Below are positions 33,415 through 42,664 of a stretch of DNA of 64,000 nucleotides, one piece after another. How positions within the stretch are numbered: position 1 is the first letter of the stretch; each line of letters begins with the position of its first letter. The stretch covers positions 248,001-312,000 of the forward strand of contig NZ_BCXG01000004.1 in assembly GCF_001894985.1 (NCBI RefSeq), given 5' to 3'. The position numbers and the translations under genes are program-made. Origin of the DNA: Rhodococcus tukisamuensis NBRC 100609. Its GTDB lineage: Bacteria > Actinomycetota > Actinomycetes > Mycobacteriales > Mycobacteriaceae. The notes under the pieces are model-generated. The model did not search any database. It was not told the DNA's origin and saw only the letters and a program-made list of their open reading frames with translations.

Positions 33415-34992
33415 TCACTCGTACACCCCCTCGACGGCCCAGCTCGCGCCGACGAAGATCAGCAGCAGCGCCTTCGGCTCGTCCAGCAGCACCTGCGCCC
33501 GGGCCGAGCGCCGCGACTGCGCCGGGTCCCACCACCGCTCGTCGAGCAGCCACGGGCCCGCCCAGCCCCGCAGCTGCCAGCTCCGCCTGCCCCACCGCAG
33601 CAACGTCGGCGACGCACTGAAGGCACCCCGCTCGGTGACCCACACCGCGTCGCCAGCCGCGTCCTCGAGCGTCACCGCCGGACGGCCCGCCAGCACCGCG
33701 GAGGGCGCGGGTTCGGGCAGCCGGCCGGGCCACGGCGCCGCGGGGTCCGCCGCGGGCACCAGCTCGTCGCCCAGCGGCAGCAGGGTGACCCGTTCCCCCG
33801 GACCCCGGCCGCCGCTGAGCACGCCCACCTGCACCGCGTCGCCGCCGAGTAGTCCCTGGACCCGGACCAGCGCGCGGCGGGCCCGCTCGTCCTGCGCACC
33901 GACCCCGCCCCACAACCCCAGCTGCAGCGCCCCGGCCGCCACCACCTCCACCGGCTCGAGCCGTAGCACCTCGATTCCCGCGGTCGGCCGGGACTCACTG
34001 CGGCCGGTGAGCCAGCCGTCCAGCTGCCAGCGCACTCGGTCCGCCGTGCCCTCCGGGGTAAGTGGCTCCGCGCAGCGCCAGGTTCGCGAAAGATGTTCTC
34101 CGTTACCGGTACTCGCATGCACCAGCAGACGGGTGCAGGCCACCCCCGCGGCGGCCAGCCGGGCGTGCAGCCGCTCCGCCAACGCCCGCGCCGCGAAGGC
34201 CGCCGCGTCCACCCGGTCGAGAGGCGGGTCCGGGCGGTGCTCGACCGCGAGGTCCGGCGGCAGCGGCCGCGCCGAGGGCGGACGCTCCGGCTCCCCGCGG
34301 GCGCTGCGGTGGGCCGCCGCGGCGTCGGCGCCGAAACGGGACGCCACCGCCACCGGGGCCAGGGCCGCGAAGTCGCCGATGGTGCGCAGGCCCAGCCGGT
34401 GCAGCAGGTCCACCAGGTCCGCACGTTCGGGCGCGGACAGGGCGGGCTCGGCGGCCAACTCGGACACCGGCATCGGCGCCAGGAACCGGGCGCCCCCGCC
34501 GGGTGGGACCAGCACCGCCCGGCGGGCCGCGATCACGGCGGTGGAGAGCTCGTCCGCCACCCCCACCTGACACTCCACCCCGGCCGCCGCGGCCTCGTCG
34601 ACCAGCCGTTCCGCGGCGGACTCCTCGGAACCGAAGTAGCGACTCACCCCGCGCGCGGCGAGCACCAGCAGCCCCGGGCGCAGCACCTCCACCCCGGGCG
34701 CCGCCGCGTCGACGGCCGCGGCCACCGGCTCGAACAGTCGGGCGTCGCGGCCGGGGTCCGCGGCGAACACGTGCAGCCGCGGGCAGCGCCCCTGCGCCTC
34801 GCGCCTGCGCAGCCCCCGGCGGACCCCCTCGGCGCGGGCCGGCGCCGAACACGCGATCACCCGGTTGCCCGACAGCACCGCAACCGGTTCGGTCGGAGCC
34901 AGGCCCGCCACCGCCGCGGCGGCGACCGCCGGCCAGTCCGGACACCACAACGCCAGCACCCGGGCCGGACTCGACACGATCCCGGCACTCAT
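33415..34992 (-). CDS. imuB: ImuB, catalytically inactive Y-family polymerase of the mutasome
   Basis: A 525-residue Y-family-like protein ([15 protein letters not shown] at the start, then [20 protein letters not shown]). The usual catalytic Asp-x-Phe-Phe motif is replaced, as in ImuB proteins, which act as scaffolds instead of polymerases. A beta-clamp-binding motif QLGLWG lies at residues 357-362, equivalent to QLPLWG in M. tuberculosis. The C-terminal region ([20 protein letters not shown]) is the protein-interaction domain that meets DnaE2 and ImuA'. The ATG overlaps the imuA' stop by 4 bases (ATGA), so the two are translationally coupled. The operon has its own SOS box upstream of imuA'. 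Confidence 0.93.
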   Translation of the reverse strand: MSAGIVSSPARVLALWCPDWPAVAAAAVAGLAPTEPVAVLSGNRVIACSAPARAEGVRRGLRRREAQGRCPRLHVFAADPGRDARLFEPVAAAVDAAAPGVEVLRPGLLVLAARGVSRYFGSEESAAERLVDEAAAAGVECQVGVADELSTAVIAARRAVLVPPGGGARFLAPMPVSELAAEPALSAPERADLVDLLHRLGLRTIGDFAALAPVAVASRFGADAAAAHRSARGEPERPPSARPLPPDLAVEHRPDPPLDRVDAAAFAARALAERLHARLAAAGVACTRLLVHASTGNGEHLSRTWRCAEPLTPEGTADRVRWQLDGWLTGRSESRPTAGIEVLRLEPVEVVAAGALQLGLWGGVGAQDERARRALVRVQGLLGGDAVQVGVLSGGRGPGERVTLLPLGDELVPAADPAAPWPGRLPEPAPSAVLAGRPAVTLEDAAGDAVWVTERGAFSASPTLLRWGRRSWQLRGWAGPWLLDERWWDPAQSRRSARAQVLLDEPKALLLIFVGASWAVEGVYE

Positions 34993-35879
34993 GCGACACC
35001 GCTTCCGAGTTCGCGCGGCCCTGCCCCGGCCTGCGCCGCAACGGCGACCTCCTCCGGCACCCATTCCACCCGCCCGCGGACCGGACGCAGGTCCAGCCGG
35101 GCGGTGCGGGCCTGGAAGGCCCGGCCCTCCGCGGTGACAGCCAGCCGCAGCCCGTGCAGCCGCCCGCGACCTGACTCCCCCAGCCCCTGGTAGTCGCGCA
35201 CCACGGCCGCCAACCGCACCTCGGCGCCGCCCCAGTGCCCGTCCGTAACCACCAGCGTGGCGCCCTTGCTCCGGGCCCGGGCCACGATCGCCCGCGTCCG
35301 CGAGGGCGGCACCGCCAGCCCGGCGAGGCCCAGCACCACCAGGTCCATGCCGTCGAGAAGGACCGCCGCCACCTCGACCGGATCCGGCCCCGGGTCCGGG
35401 ATCACCGCCAGCCGGCCCAGTTCCGCGCCCATCTCGACGGCGGACAGCAGGCCCAGCCGGGGCAGACCGATCACCGCCGCATGCCCGCCCGACTCCGTCA
35501 CCGCGGCCAGCAGGCCCGACAGCAGCGAACCTGCACCGGACACCGAGACCACCGAGCCGCGCGCGAGCCCGCCGCCGGGCAACAGCCTGGCCAGCGCGGG
35601 CGGCACCGGCAGCACCGGTCGACCGCGGCCCTCGTCGGGCGTGACCCGGGTGCCCGGTACGGCCCGGCCCGGTTGCCCGGCACCGCCCCAGGTCCGGGCC
35701 GGGCGGGCCACCGCCTCGCCACGTGCGGGCACCGCGGCGATCTGGCGGCGAAGCTGCTCGAGCCGCTCAGGTCGGGACAGCCCCACGACCGAGTCGACCC
35801 CAGCCGCCGGAACCGAAGCCGTCGCAGCCAAATCCGTCGGCACCGAACCCGACAACACCGCGCCTGACTCCACCACCAC
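34989..35879 (-). CDS. imuA': ImuA', RecA-like accessory factor of the mutasome
   Basis: A 296-residue protein of the ImuA/SulA-like RecA-fold family. It shows [20 protein letters not shown] in the place of the Walker A loop of RecA, then [36 protein letters not shown] segments and [20 protein letters not shown]. ImuA' interacts with ImuB and DnaE2 and is needed for SOS mutagenesis. The start taken is the GTG at 35879, after GGAGGGAG; a TTG start at 35951 would overlap the SOS box. imuA' and imuB are coupled by an ATGA overlap. The divergent gene is a Ser/Thr kinase, 194 bases away. Confidence 0.9.
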   Translation of the reverse strand: MVVESGAVLSGSVPTDLAATASVPAAGVDSVVGLSRPERLEQLRRQIAAVPARGEAVARPARTWGGAGQPGRAVPGTRVTPDEGRGRPVLPVPPALARLLPGGGLARGSVVSVSGAGSLLSGLLAAVTESGGHAAVIGLPRLGLLSAVEMGAELGRLAVIPDPGPDPVEVAAVLLDGMDLVVLGLAGLAVPPSRTRAIVARARSKGATLVVTDGHWGGAEVRLAAVVRDYQGLGESGRGRLHGLRLAVTAEGRAFQARTARLDLRPVRGRVEWVPEEVAVAAQAGAGPRELGSGVA

Positions 35880-35931
35880 AGCTCCCTCCGCCGACGTACG
35901 CCGGACGACACCCGCGGGGAAGACGCAGAAA

Positions 35932-35947
35932 TCGAACACTCTTTCGA
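35932..35947. promoter_or_regulatory. SOS box (LexA operator) of imuA'-imuB
   Basis: TCGAAC-ACTC-TTTCGA differs from the consensus TCGAAC-N4-GTTCGA by one base. It lies 53 bases upstream of the chosen imuA' start and supports that start. Confidence 0.85.
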
Positions 35948-36073
35948 TCAAACCCAGTAAAGCCCACTCCGTCCGTCGACGTCAAGGCAACCGAGCCGGT
36001 CCGCGTCGGCCACGAGACGCAGCTCACCGTTCGGACTGGCTGCACCGTCGGCAACGTCCACTACCCTCACGGT

Positions 36074-37276
36074 GTGGCGGAGCAGGAGCAGGAGCGGGAG
36101 CAGCGGATCGTCGGACCGGACTACCTGGTGGCCGGTCGGTACCGCCTGAGCGCCAAGCTCGGCGGCGGCGGGATGGGTTCGGTCTGGCTCGCCCGCGACA
36201 CCCTGCTCGACCGCGAGGTCGCCATCAAGCAGGTCATCTCCACCGCCGGACTCACCGAGGAAGCCGCCCGCGACGTCCGCGCCCGCGCGATGCGCGAGGG
36301 CCGGATCGCGGCCCGGCTCTCCCACGACCATTCCATCGCCATGTACGACGTGGCCCTCGAGGGCGGTGAGCCCTGGCTGGTCATGGAGTACCTGCCCTCG
36401 CGCAGCCTGGCGCAGGCCCTCAACGTGACCGAGGCCCTGCCGCCGCTGCAGGTCGCCCAGATCGGCGCCCAGGTGGCGGACGCGCTGTCCCAGGCCCACG
36501 CCGCCGGCATCGTGCACCGCGACATCAAGCCCGGCAACATCCTGATCGCCGACCGCGGCCGCGCCGCGGGCACCGTGAAGATCAGCGACTTCGGCATCTC
36601 CCGCGCCAAGGGCGACCCGCACGTGACCCAGACCGGGGTGATCACCGGCACCCCCGCCTACTTCGCGCCGGAGGTCGCCCGCGGCGAGGACCCCACCGAG
36701 GCCTCCGACGTGTTCTCGCTCGGCGCCACGCTGTACACCGCCACCGAAGGGCAGCCCCCGTTCGGCATCGACGAGAACTCGATCGCCCTGCTGCACAAGG
36801 TCGCCAAGGCAGAGATCATGCGGCCGGTGCACAGCGGCGACCTCACCGACGCACTGCTGCTAATGCTCGAACCCGACCCGGCACGGCGCCCCACCATGGC
36901 GCAGGCCCGGGACCTGCTGGCCCACATCGCCGCGGGCAGCGGCGGCAGCATCGGCTACGTCCTCGACGCACCCCTGCTCGAACCGGACGGCACGGTGCCG
37001 TTCTGGGCGCGGCGGTCGGCGGCCAGCGGGCCGGTCCGGCGCGCGAACCGCCTGCCGTCTAGCACCGTCACCGGACTGCCCGCCGCGCACCAGAGCGTCC
37101 CGCTGGACCGGGTGCCCCGCCCCGGACCCCGGGTGCCCGAGGCCCCCGGCCACCTGCCGGTGGCGCCGGCCCCGGCGCCGGCCCACTCGGCCGTCCCGAT
37201 GGCCGTCGCCATCGTGCTGCTGTGCGTCGCGCTCGCCGTCGTCGCCGTGGTGATCCTCGCGCTGACCCGGATGTGA
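36074..37276 (+). CDS. Serine/threonine protein kinase, membrane-anchored, no external domain
   Basis: A 400-residue Hanks-type kinase. The glycine loop is LGGGGMGSVWLARD, the ATP Lys is Lys52 (EVAIKQV), the catalytic loop is IVHRDIKPGNILIAD, the DFG motif is SDFGISRAKG, and the activation-loop end is GTPAYFAPEVARGE. After a Pro-rich linker one membrane helix (AVAIVLLCVALAVVAVVILA) ends two residues before the stop. So the kinase domain is cytoplasmic and there is no extracellular sensor, unlike PknB. The start is the GTG at 36074, without a strong ribosome site. Substrates are not evident; the nearby PspC-type two-component genes are one possibility. Confidence 0.9.
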   Translation: MAEQEQEREQRIVGPDYLVAGRYRLSAKLGGGGMGSVWLARDTLLDREVAIKQVISTAGLTEEAARDVRARAMREGRIAARLSHDHSIAMYDVALEGGEPWLVMEYLPSRSLAQALNVTEALPPLQVAQIGAQVADALSQAHAAGIVHRDIKPGNILIADRGRAAGTVKISDFGISRAKGDPHVTQTGVITGTPAYFAPEVARGEDPTEASDVFSLGATLYTATEGQPPFGIDENSIALLHKVAKAEIMRPVHSGDLTDALLLMLEPDPARRPTMAQARDLLAHIAAGSGGSIGYVLDAPLLEPDGTVPFWARRSAASGPVRRANRLPSSTVTGLPAAHQSVPLDRVPRPGPRVPEAPGHLPVAPAPAPAHSAVPMAVAIVLLCVALAVVAVVILALTRM

Positions 37277-37334
37277 CCCACCCCGGCACCACCTGGCGAA
37301 TCGTCTTGGCTCGCCGCACCTGGTGAGGTCGCCG

Positions 37335-37991
37335 TCACTCGATCCGACGCCGGTGCGCCCACCGGGTGAGCGCATTCCGGTTGGACTGCTGGGTCTTTCG
37401 CAGCACGTTGGATGCGTGCGTCTCCACCGTCTTGATCGAGATCACCAGGGTCTCGGCGATCTCGCGGTAGGTGTAGCCACGCGCCAGCAGTCGCAGCACC
37501 TCGAGTTCCCGCGGCGTGAGCGAGTCCAGTTCCGGGTCCAGCGGCGGCTCCGGCGCCGTCGACCGCCCGGTGAACGAGTCGAGAACGAAGCCGGCCAGCC
37601 TCGGGCCGAACACCGCGTCACCCCCGGCCACCCGGCGCACCCCGTCCGCGAGTTCCGCGCCCGAGATGGTCTTCGTGACGTACCCGCGCGCGCCCGCCCG
37701 GATCACCGCGATGACGTCCTCCGCGGCGTCGGACACGCTGAGCGCCAGGCACACCGGGCCCGGCGCGATCCCGCCGAGTACCGCGACCCCACCACCGTCC
37801 GGCATGTGCACGTCGAGGAGCACCACGTCCGGTGCGGACGCGTTGATCCCCGCGATCGCCTCCGCGACCGCGCCCGCCTCGCCGACCACCTCGATGTCCG
37901 ACTCCGAGCCGAGTTCGGCGCGCACCCCGGACCGGAACACGGCATGGTCGTCGACAAGGAAGACGCGGTACACGGTTCCGGCGGATGTCAC
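37335..37991 (-). CDS. NarL/LuxR-type response regulator, partner of the PspC histidine kinase (MacR-like)
   Basis: A 218-residue response regulator. The receiver domain has acidic pocket VFLVDDHAVFRSG, phosphoacceptor Asp in VVLLDVHMPDG and switch Lys in YVTKTISGAELADG. The LuxR-type output domain has LDSLTPRELEVLRLLARGYT and VISIKTVETHASNVLRK. The GTG start overlaps the kinase stop by 4 bases (GTGA), so the pair is translationally coupled. The kinase next to it has a PspC sensor domain, which matches the MacRS systems of actinobacteria that react to cell-envelope stress. The neighbouring PspC genes are likely targets. Confidence 0.9.
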   Translation of the reverse strand: MTSAGTVYRVFLVDDHAVFRSGVRAELGSESDIEVVGEAGAVAEAIAGINASAPDVVLLDVHMPDGGGVAVLGGIAPGPVCLALSVSDAAEDVIAVIRAGARGYVTKTISGAELADGVRRVAGGDAVFGPRLAGFVLDSFTGRSTAPEPPLDPELDSLTPRELEVLRLLARGYTYREIAETLVISIKTVETHASNVLRKTQQSNRNALTRWAHRRRIE

Positions 37992-39349
37992 CTGGGCTGC
38001 TCCTCTGTGCTGGGGTGGGCGTGGACGGGATCGGCAGGGGGCCTCGTCGACTGTTGTGACCACTCTATGACGGTCGCGTCGTCCTCCTGGACCGGCTCTG
38101 CCGCGGCGCCTGTCCCGCTCCCGTTCCCGTTGCGGGGCATCCGAATCCGGATCTCCGTTCCGCGTCCGGGGGCCGAGTGCACCTCGACCTGCCCGCCCCG
38201 GCGCTCCACCCGTGCCCGGATCGACTTCGTCAGACCCTGTCGGTCCTCCGGCACCGCGGAGGGGTCGAACCCGGTACCGCGGTCACGCACGAACACATTC
38301 ACCTCGTCGGCCTCCGCCTCGGCGAACAGGTCGACGTTGGTCTCGCCGGAGTGCTTGGCCGCGTTGACCAGCGCCTCGCGAGTGGCACCGAGCAGTGCGG
38401 TGAAACTCTCCTTGGACAGACCCGACTCGGCCTCGTCCACGTCGAGACGCACGTCCCCCACCGTCACAGGCCGCACCGTCATGCCGTGCTGGTCCTCGAC
38501 CTCGCCCGCGATGGTGCGCAACGCCTCGGCCAGGCTGGCGTGCGCGGCGTCCCCGCCGTCGAAGAGCCACTTGCGCAGCTCCCGTTCCTGACCGCGGGCC
38601 AACCGCATGACCTCCTGCGGCCGGTCCGCCTGCTTCTGGATCAGCGCCAGTGTCTGCAGCACCGAGTCGTGCAGGTGCGAGGCGATCTCCTCGCGCTCCT
38701 CGTTCCGGATCCGGGCGCTGCGTTCCTCGCCCAGGGCCCGCCACATCCGCAGCCAGAGCGGCACGGTCAGCAGCCCGGCCCCGATCAACGTGACCACCAC
38801 CGCCAGCAACGACGAGCGCAGCGACTCCAGGTCGACGCGCGCGAGCACCACCACGCCGAGCCCGAACACGATGAGGGTGGCGCCGCCGAGCACCCGCGCC
38901 CAGGTGAGCACCGTGGGCCGCTGCGGCAGCCCGATCGCCGACCGCGGCCCGTCGGAGTCGAACTCCCGCCACACGAACGCCGCGCCGATCGCGACCACGA
39001 TCACCGGCGCGATCACCGAGGCGGCGGTTCCGCTCAGCAGCCAGGTCAGCCCCGCCGACAGGGCGAGGCCGATGACCGCCAGCCCCAACGCGCGCCGGTG
39101 CTCGGTGGGACTGGGCCGCTCGGTGTCCGTGCCCGCGGGGGTGAAGATCCACAGCAGTCCGTACGCGACGATGCCCGCACCGGCGAGCACGCCCAGGAAC
39201 ACGAACGCCAGCCGAACCTTGAGGACGTCGACGCCGAGGTGGTCGGCAATCCCGCCCGCGACGCCGCCGACCACCCGGCCACCTGCCCGGCGCTCGAGCC
39301 GGGGAATGAGGGCCGGGTCCGGTGGGTAGTCACGGAAGAGGGGCTGCAC
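37988..39349 (-). CDS. PspC-domain sensor histidine kinase (MacS-like)
   Basis: A 453-residue kinase. The N-terminal PspC domain has RAGGRVVGGVAGGIADHLGV and LKVRLAFVFLGVLAGAGIV, and further membrane helices lie around residues 88-190. The HisKA_3 dimerisation helix has EEIASHLHDSVLQTLALIQK with the phospho-accepting His, and the ATPase domain shows EALVNAAKHSGETNV and VRDRGTGFDPSAVPED. This layout is that of the MacS family in actinobacteria. The start at 39349 gives MQPLFRDYPPD. The response regulator overlaps downstream. The divergent PspC/LiaF gene is 142 bases away and is probably controlled by this system. Confidence 0.9.
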   Translation of the reverse strand: MQPLFRDYPPDPALIPRLERRAGGRVVGGVAGGIADHLGVDVLKVRLAFVFLGVLAGAGIVAYGLLWIFTPAGTDTERPSPTEHRRALGLAVIGLALSAGLTWLLSGTAASVIAPVIVVAIGAAFVWREFDSDGPRSAIGLPQRPTVLTWARVLGGATLIVFGLGVVVLARVDLESLRSSLLAVVVTLIGAGLLTVPLWLRMWRALGEERSARIRNEEREEIASHLHDSVLQTLALIQKQADRPQEVMRLARGQERELRKWLFDGGDAAHASLAEALRTIAGEVEDQHGMTVRPVTVGDVRLDVDEAESGLSKESFTALLGATREALVNAAKHSGETNVDLFAEAEADEVNVFVRDRGTGFDPSAVPEDRQGLTKSIRARVERRGGQVEVHSAPGRGTEIRIRMPRNGNGSGTGAAAEPVQEDDATVIEWSQQSTRPPADPVHAHPSTEEQPR

Positions 39350-39491
39350 ACCGTCGATGGTGACACGTGGCGACGCCCCGGCGCATCAGGGTGGACCCTG
39401 ATCTCCCCCGCCCCTCTCGGCCCCGCGGACGCCGGCAAAGATCAGGGTTTGTCCCGATGCGCCGCCGGGCCCGCCGGGCCACGATGGTCGC

Positions 39492-40910
39492 ATGAGCAAT
39501 CCGAGCTTCCCCGAACAACTGCAGGAGTTGTGGCGTACCCGGCCGGTGCGCCTGCCGAGCCGGGGCCCGCTCGCCGGTGTCGCCGCCGGCATCGGCCACC
39601 GGTACGGAGTGGACCCGGTGCTGGTGCGGGTAGCGTTCGCGGTGTCCACCATCTTCGGCGGCGTCGGCATCGTCCTCTACCTCGCCTGCTGGCTGCTGCT
39701 GCCGCGGGCCGGCGACCAGGCCTCGGCCGCGGAGTCGCTGGTCGGCCGGGGCCACAGCTCGGAGTCCGGCACCCGGACGGTGGTGCTGGCGGTGGCACTG
39801 GTCATCGCGATGAGCACCCTCGGCCCGGTCGGCGTCGGTCTCGGCGGTTCCGGGCTGGTCAGCCTGGCGCTGATGCTCGGCGGGCTGTGGCTGCTGCACC
39901 AGCGCAGGCCGGTGCCGCCGCCGCTGCCGGCCGGGGTGGTCCCGGACGCCTTCGCGGCGCCGCCGGCCAGCGGCTACCCCGGCACCGGGTACCCGTCCTG
40001 GTTCGGCGGGTACACCGCCCCGGGGGCGTACGCGACGCTGCCCAAGACCTACGAGCCGACGCCCGGCTTCAAGGCCACGCCGCCCGCTCCGCCCGCGCCC
40101 GAGGCCGGCGCCCCTGCCGCGCCCGACCCCGCACCCCGCGTCGACGACGCGGTAGGGCACGGCGGCGCTGCGACGCCGGACGCGCCGTCCGCACCGGAGG
40201 CACCCTCCACACCGGCGTCGCCGTTCGGTCCCGAACCGACGCCGCCGTCCTGGGACCCGCTCGGCGTCGCACCCTTCGCCTGGGACCTGCCCGAGCCGAC
40301 GCCCCCACCGCCGCCGGCGGTACCGGCGCCGCCGAAGTCCCGGCTCACCTCCACCGTGCTCGGGATCGCCATCCTGGTCACCGTCGCCGCCTGGGCGGTC
40401 GGCGCCGCGACCGGTACCCAGTGGCTCTCCGCCGGCCAGCTCGGCGCGGTGGCGCTCGCGGTGATCGGTGTCGGCCTCGTCGTCGGCGCGTTCCTGCGCC
40501 GCGGCTACGGCCTGCTCGTGGTCACCGGGCCATTGATCGGCTTCGTGGTGCTGGCATCGCTGATCGGCCCGGTCGACTGGAACAGCCAGAACGTGGGCAC
40601 CCGGACGTGGCAGTTCACCTCCGCAGATCAGCTCGAGTCCCGGTACTCCGGACAGGTCGGCGACTTCACCCTCGACCTCGGCGGCGTCACCCTCACCAAG
40701 GACAGGACGGTCGACATCGACCTGGGCGTCGGCAGCTTCACCGTGCTGGTGCCCCCGAACATGGACGTCCGGAATCACTGCAGCATGGCGCTCGGGGACG
40801 TGATGTGCCTGCCCGAGGGCATCGACGGCGGCGCCGACGGCATCGGCGGACCGGTACTGACCCTTAACCTGACCGGCAAGGTCGGAGATTTGACGGTGGA
40901 TCGTGGCTGA
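39492..40910 (+). CDS. PspC-domain membrane protein with LiaF-like C-terminal domain
   Basis: A 472-residue protein. The N-terminal PspC domain has RGPLAGVAAGIGHRYGVDPV and LVRVAFAVSTIFGG, then several helices, a long cytoplasmic-looking Pro/Ala-rich linker (APPASGYPGTGYPSWFGGYT onwards, with 40% Pro/Ala), and a second helix cluster around SRLTSTVLGIAILVTVAAWA. The C-terminus, QVGDFTLDLGGVTLTKDRTV and GSFTVLVPPNMDVRNHCSM, is the LiaF-type beta-helix domain linked to cell-wall antibiotic response. It is divergent from the MacS-like kinase, and probably senses or transmits envelope stress together with it. Confidence 0.85.
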   Translation: MSNPSFPEQLQELWRTRPVRLPSRGPLAGVAAGIGHRYGVDPVLVRVAFAVSTIFGGVGIVLYLACWLLLPRAGDQASAAESLVGRGHSSESGTRTVVLAVALVIAMSTLGPVGVGLGGSGLVSLALMLGGLWLLHQRRPVPPPLPAGVVPDAFAAPPASGYPGTGYPSWFGGYTAPGAYATLPKTYEPTPGFKATPPAPPAPEAGAPAAPDPAPRVDDAVGHGGAATPDAPSAPEAPSTPASPFGPEPTPPSWDPLGVAPFAWDLPEPTPPPPPAVPAPPKSRLTSTVLGIAILVTVAAWAVGAATGTQWLSAGQLGAVALAVIGVGLVVGAFLRRGYGLLVVTGPLIGFVVLASLIGPVDWNSQNVGTRTWQFTSADQLESRYSGQVGDFTLDLGGVTLTKDRTVDIDLGVGSFTVLVPPNMDVRNHCSMALGDVMCLPEGIDGGADGIGGPVLTLNLTGKVGDLTVDRG

Positions 40911-41151
40911 GTACCAGAACGTAGACGACGACGCCCCCGAGGGCGGCAACACCAGGCAGGCGACCGGCCGACGCCCCGCCGCGGGACTGCTGCTCGCCGG
41001 ACTGGTCGCGCTGATGGTGAGCGCATGGTCGCTCATCGGGCCGGAGCACTTCCAGTCCCTCGGCGGCGCTCAGTTCCGCTGGATGATCGTGCTCGCGGCG
41101 GTCGCGGTCGGGCTGGTGCTGGTGTTCGCGCCGGGACGCCAGAAGAAGTAG
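40903..41151 (+). CDS. Small two-helix membrane protein of the PspC cluster
   Basis: An 82-residue protein with an acidic N-terminus (EYQNVDDDAPEGG) and two membrane helices, AGLLLAGLVALMVSAWSLIG and WMIVLAAVAVGLVLVFA, with a basic tail. The GTG start overlaps the end of the PspC/LiaF gene by 8 bases, and its stop overlaps the start of the kinase gene by one, so these genes are coupled. The family has no assigned function beyond its steady association with PspC genes. Confidence 0.75.
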   Translation: MAEYQNVDDDAPEGGNTRQATGRRPAAGLLLAGLVALMVSAWSLIGPEHFQSLGGAQFRWMIVLAAVAVGLVLVFAPGRQKK

Positions 41152-42113
41152 TGCTCGCGATCCCCGACGGCTTCCGCACGAACCTGCGCAGCCACGCCGA
41201 CGACGCCGACGACTGGCTGGGTCGCCTCCCGGGCCTCGCCGACCGCTACCTCGCCGCGTGGCGCCTGGTCAGGGACGGCAACCACGTCTGGCACGGTTAC
41301 GTCGGGATCGTGATCCCGGTCCGCCTGCCCGACGGCACCGCCGCCGCGTTGAAGATCTCCTACCCGTCCCCCGAGTCGGCGCACGAGGCCGCGGCGCTGA
41401 CCGTGTGGGCGGGCCGCGGCGCGGTGCGGGTGCTACGGGCGGACCCAGCGCGCCAGGTGACCCTGCTCGAACGCCTGGACAACACCCGACTACTGCGGGA
41501 AGTGCCGGTCCCGCAGGCGATCCGGGTGTGGGGCGAGCTGGTCCGCGAGATGTCCGGTCCCGTACCCGCCGGACCGCATGCGTTCGACTCGCTGACCGAC
41601 CTGGCGAGGCGCTGGCAGCGCGAGCTGCCCGAGCGGTGGGACCGTCTCGGCCGGCCCGGCCCGTCCTGGCTGCTCGACGAGGCGCTGGCCGTGTGCCGGG
41701 AGGCGGCGTGCGGCGATCCTGTTTCAGCACAAAGCAACCCAGCTCTGATACACACCGACCTGCATTTCGAGAACATCCTCGCCACCCCCGACGGCACGCG
41801 GTGGCGGGCCATCGACCCCAAGCCCCTCCTCGGGGTCGCCGAGTTCGCGGTGGCGCCGATGCTCTGGAACCGCCTCGGCGAGCTGGGCGGCGGCGCCGAG
41901 TCATTGCGGACCCGCTGCGACGCGCTGTCCGAGGCGGCCGGGCTCGACCGGGACCTGGCCCGGCGCTGGTCGGTCGCGCGGGAGGTCGAGAACCACCTCG
42001 ACTACCTCGAATCCGGCCTGCCCGGCAACGCGACCCGCTCGCTGTGGGTGGCCACCGCACTCTGCGGGCGCGCGGATCCCGACGTCGACCCGGCCGGCCT
42101 GGCCACGCTCTGA
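41151..42113 (+). CDS. Aminoglycoside/hydroxyurea phosphotransferase-family kinase
   Basis: A 320-residue protein of the APH(6)/hydroxyurea kinase family. It contains an N-terminal lobe with VIPVRLPDGTAAALKISYPS and the C-terminal lobe with ALIHTDLHFENILATPDGTR and WRAIDPKPLLGVAEFAVAPM; the catalytic Asp is in HTDLHFEN and the metal-binding Asp in AIDPKP. Family members inactivate streptomycin or hydroxyurea by phosphorylation, but many are of unknown substrate, and resistance cannot be claimed from this sequence alone. The GTG start at 41151 overlaps the upstream stop by one base, so it is co-transcribed with the PspC genes. Confidence 0.82.
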   Translation: MLAIPDGFRTNLRSHADDADDWLGRLPGLADRYLAAWRLVRDGNHVWHGYVGIVIPVRLPDGTAAALKISYPSPESAHEAAALTVWAGRGAVRVLRADPARQVTLLERLDNTRLLREVPVPQAIRVWGELVREMSGPVPAGPHAFDSLTDLARRWQRELPERWDRLGRPGPSWLLDEALAVCREAACGDPVSAQSNPALIHTDLHFENILATPDGTRWRAIDPKPLLGVAEFAVAPMLWNRLGELGGGAESLRTRCDALSEAAGLDRDLARRWSVAREVENHLDYLESGLPGNATRSLWVATALCGRADPDVDPAGLATL

Positions 42114-42199
42114 CCGGCACCCCGAGACCGCACCCTGAGACGCGGGCGGCAAAGATCCGGGTGCTTCCCGATGGCGCCGAGCGCCTCCCTGCGACGAGC

Positions 42200-42649
42200 A
42201 TGGACGTCATGAGCGAGAACCAGATCCCCTTCCCCGAATTCGGCCCCAGCAGCACGAAAAGCTCTTTCCTCCAGAACCTTCCGCAGCGACTACCCGCCGA
42301 GGGCATGGCCGCCGGCGTCTGCTCCGGCGTCGCCCGACGACTCGGCGTGGACGCGTGGGCGGTCCGGCTGGCCTTCCTGGCATCACTGCTGCTCGCCGGC
42401 GCCGGCGTCCCGGTCTACCTGGCCGCCTGGCTGTTGATGCGCACCCCCGACGAGACCCGCTCGATGGGCGAGACCCTGCTCGGCGACGGCACAGGCGGCG
42501 AGTCCAAGGTCACCGCGCTGGTGCTGGCCACCGCGACCGTGATCACCGCGATCGCGTGTGCCGCACCGGTGGGCGCCGGACTGGTCGGCATGGCGCTGCT
42601 GGTCGGTGGCTACCTCTACCTCGACAGCCGCGGCCCCGCCGGGCGCTGA
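42200..42649 (+). CDS. PspC-domain membrane protein
   Basis: A 149-residue protein with one PspC domain (RLPAEGMAAGVCSGVARRLG and VRLAFLASLLLAGAGVPVYL) and two further helices, VTALVLATATVITAIACAAP and GLVGMALLVGGYLYL. The N-terminus is polar. The start is uncertain between the ATG at 42200 and the one at 42209. It is the third PspC-domain protein within 5.5 kb. It lies 86 bases after the antibiotic-kinase homologue on the same strand. Confidence 0.8.
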   Translation: MDVMSENQIPFPEFGPSSTKSSFLQNLPQRLPAEGMAAGVCSGVARRLGVDAWAVRLAFLASLLLAGAGVPVYLAAWLLMRTPDETRSMGETLLGDGTGGESKVTALVLATATVITAIACAAPVGAGLVGMALLVGGYLYLDSRGPAGR

Positions 42650-42664
42650 CCGTCACCGCGCGGC

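Noticed and set aside
41151..42113. Acquired streptomycin-resistance gene
   Set aside because: It is coupled to conserved genes, has native base composition and no mobile context; family membership alone does not show resistance.
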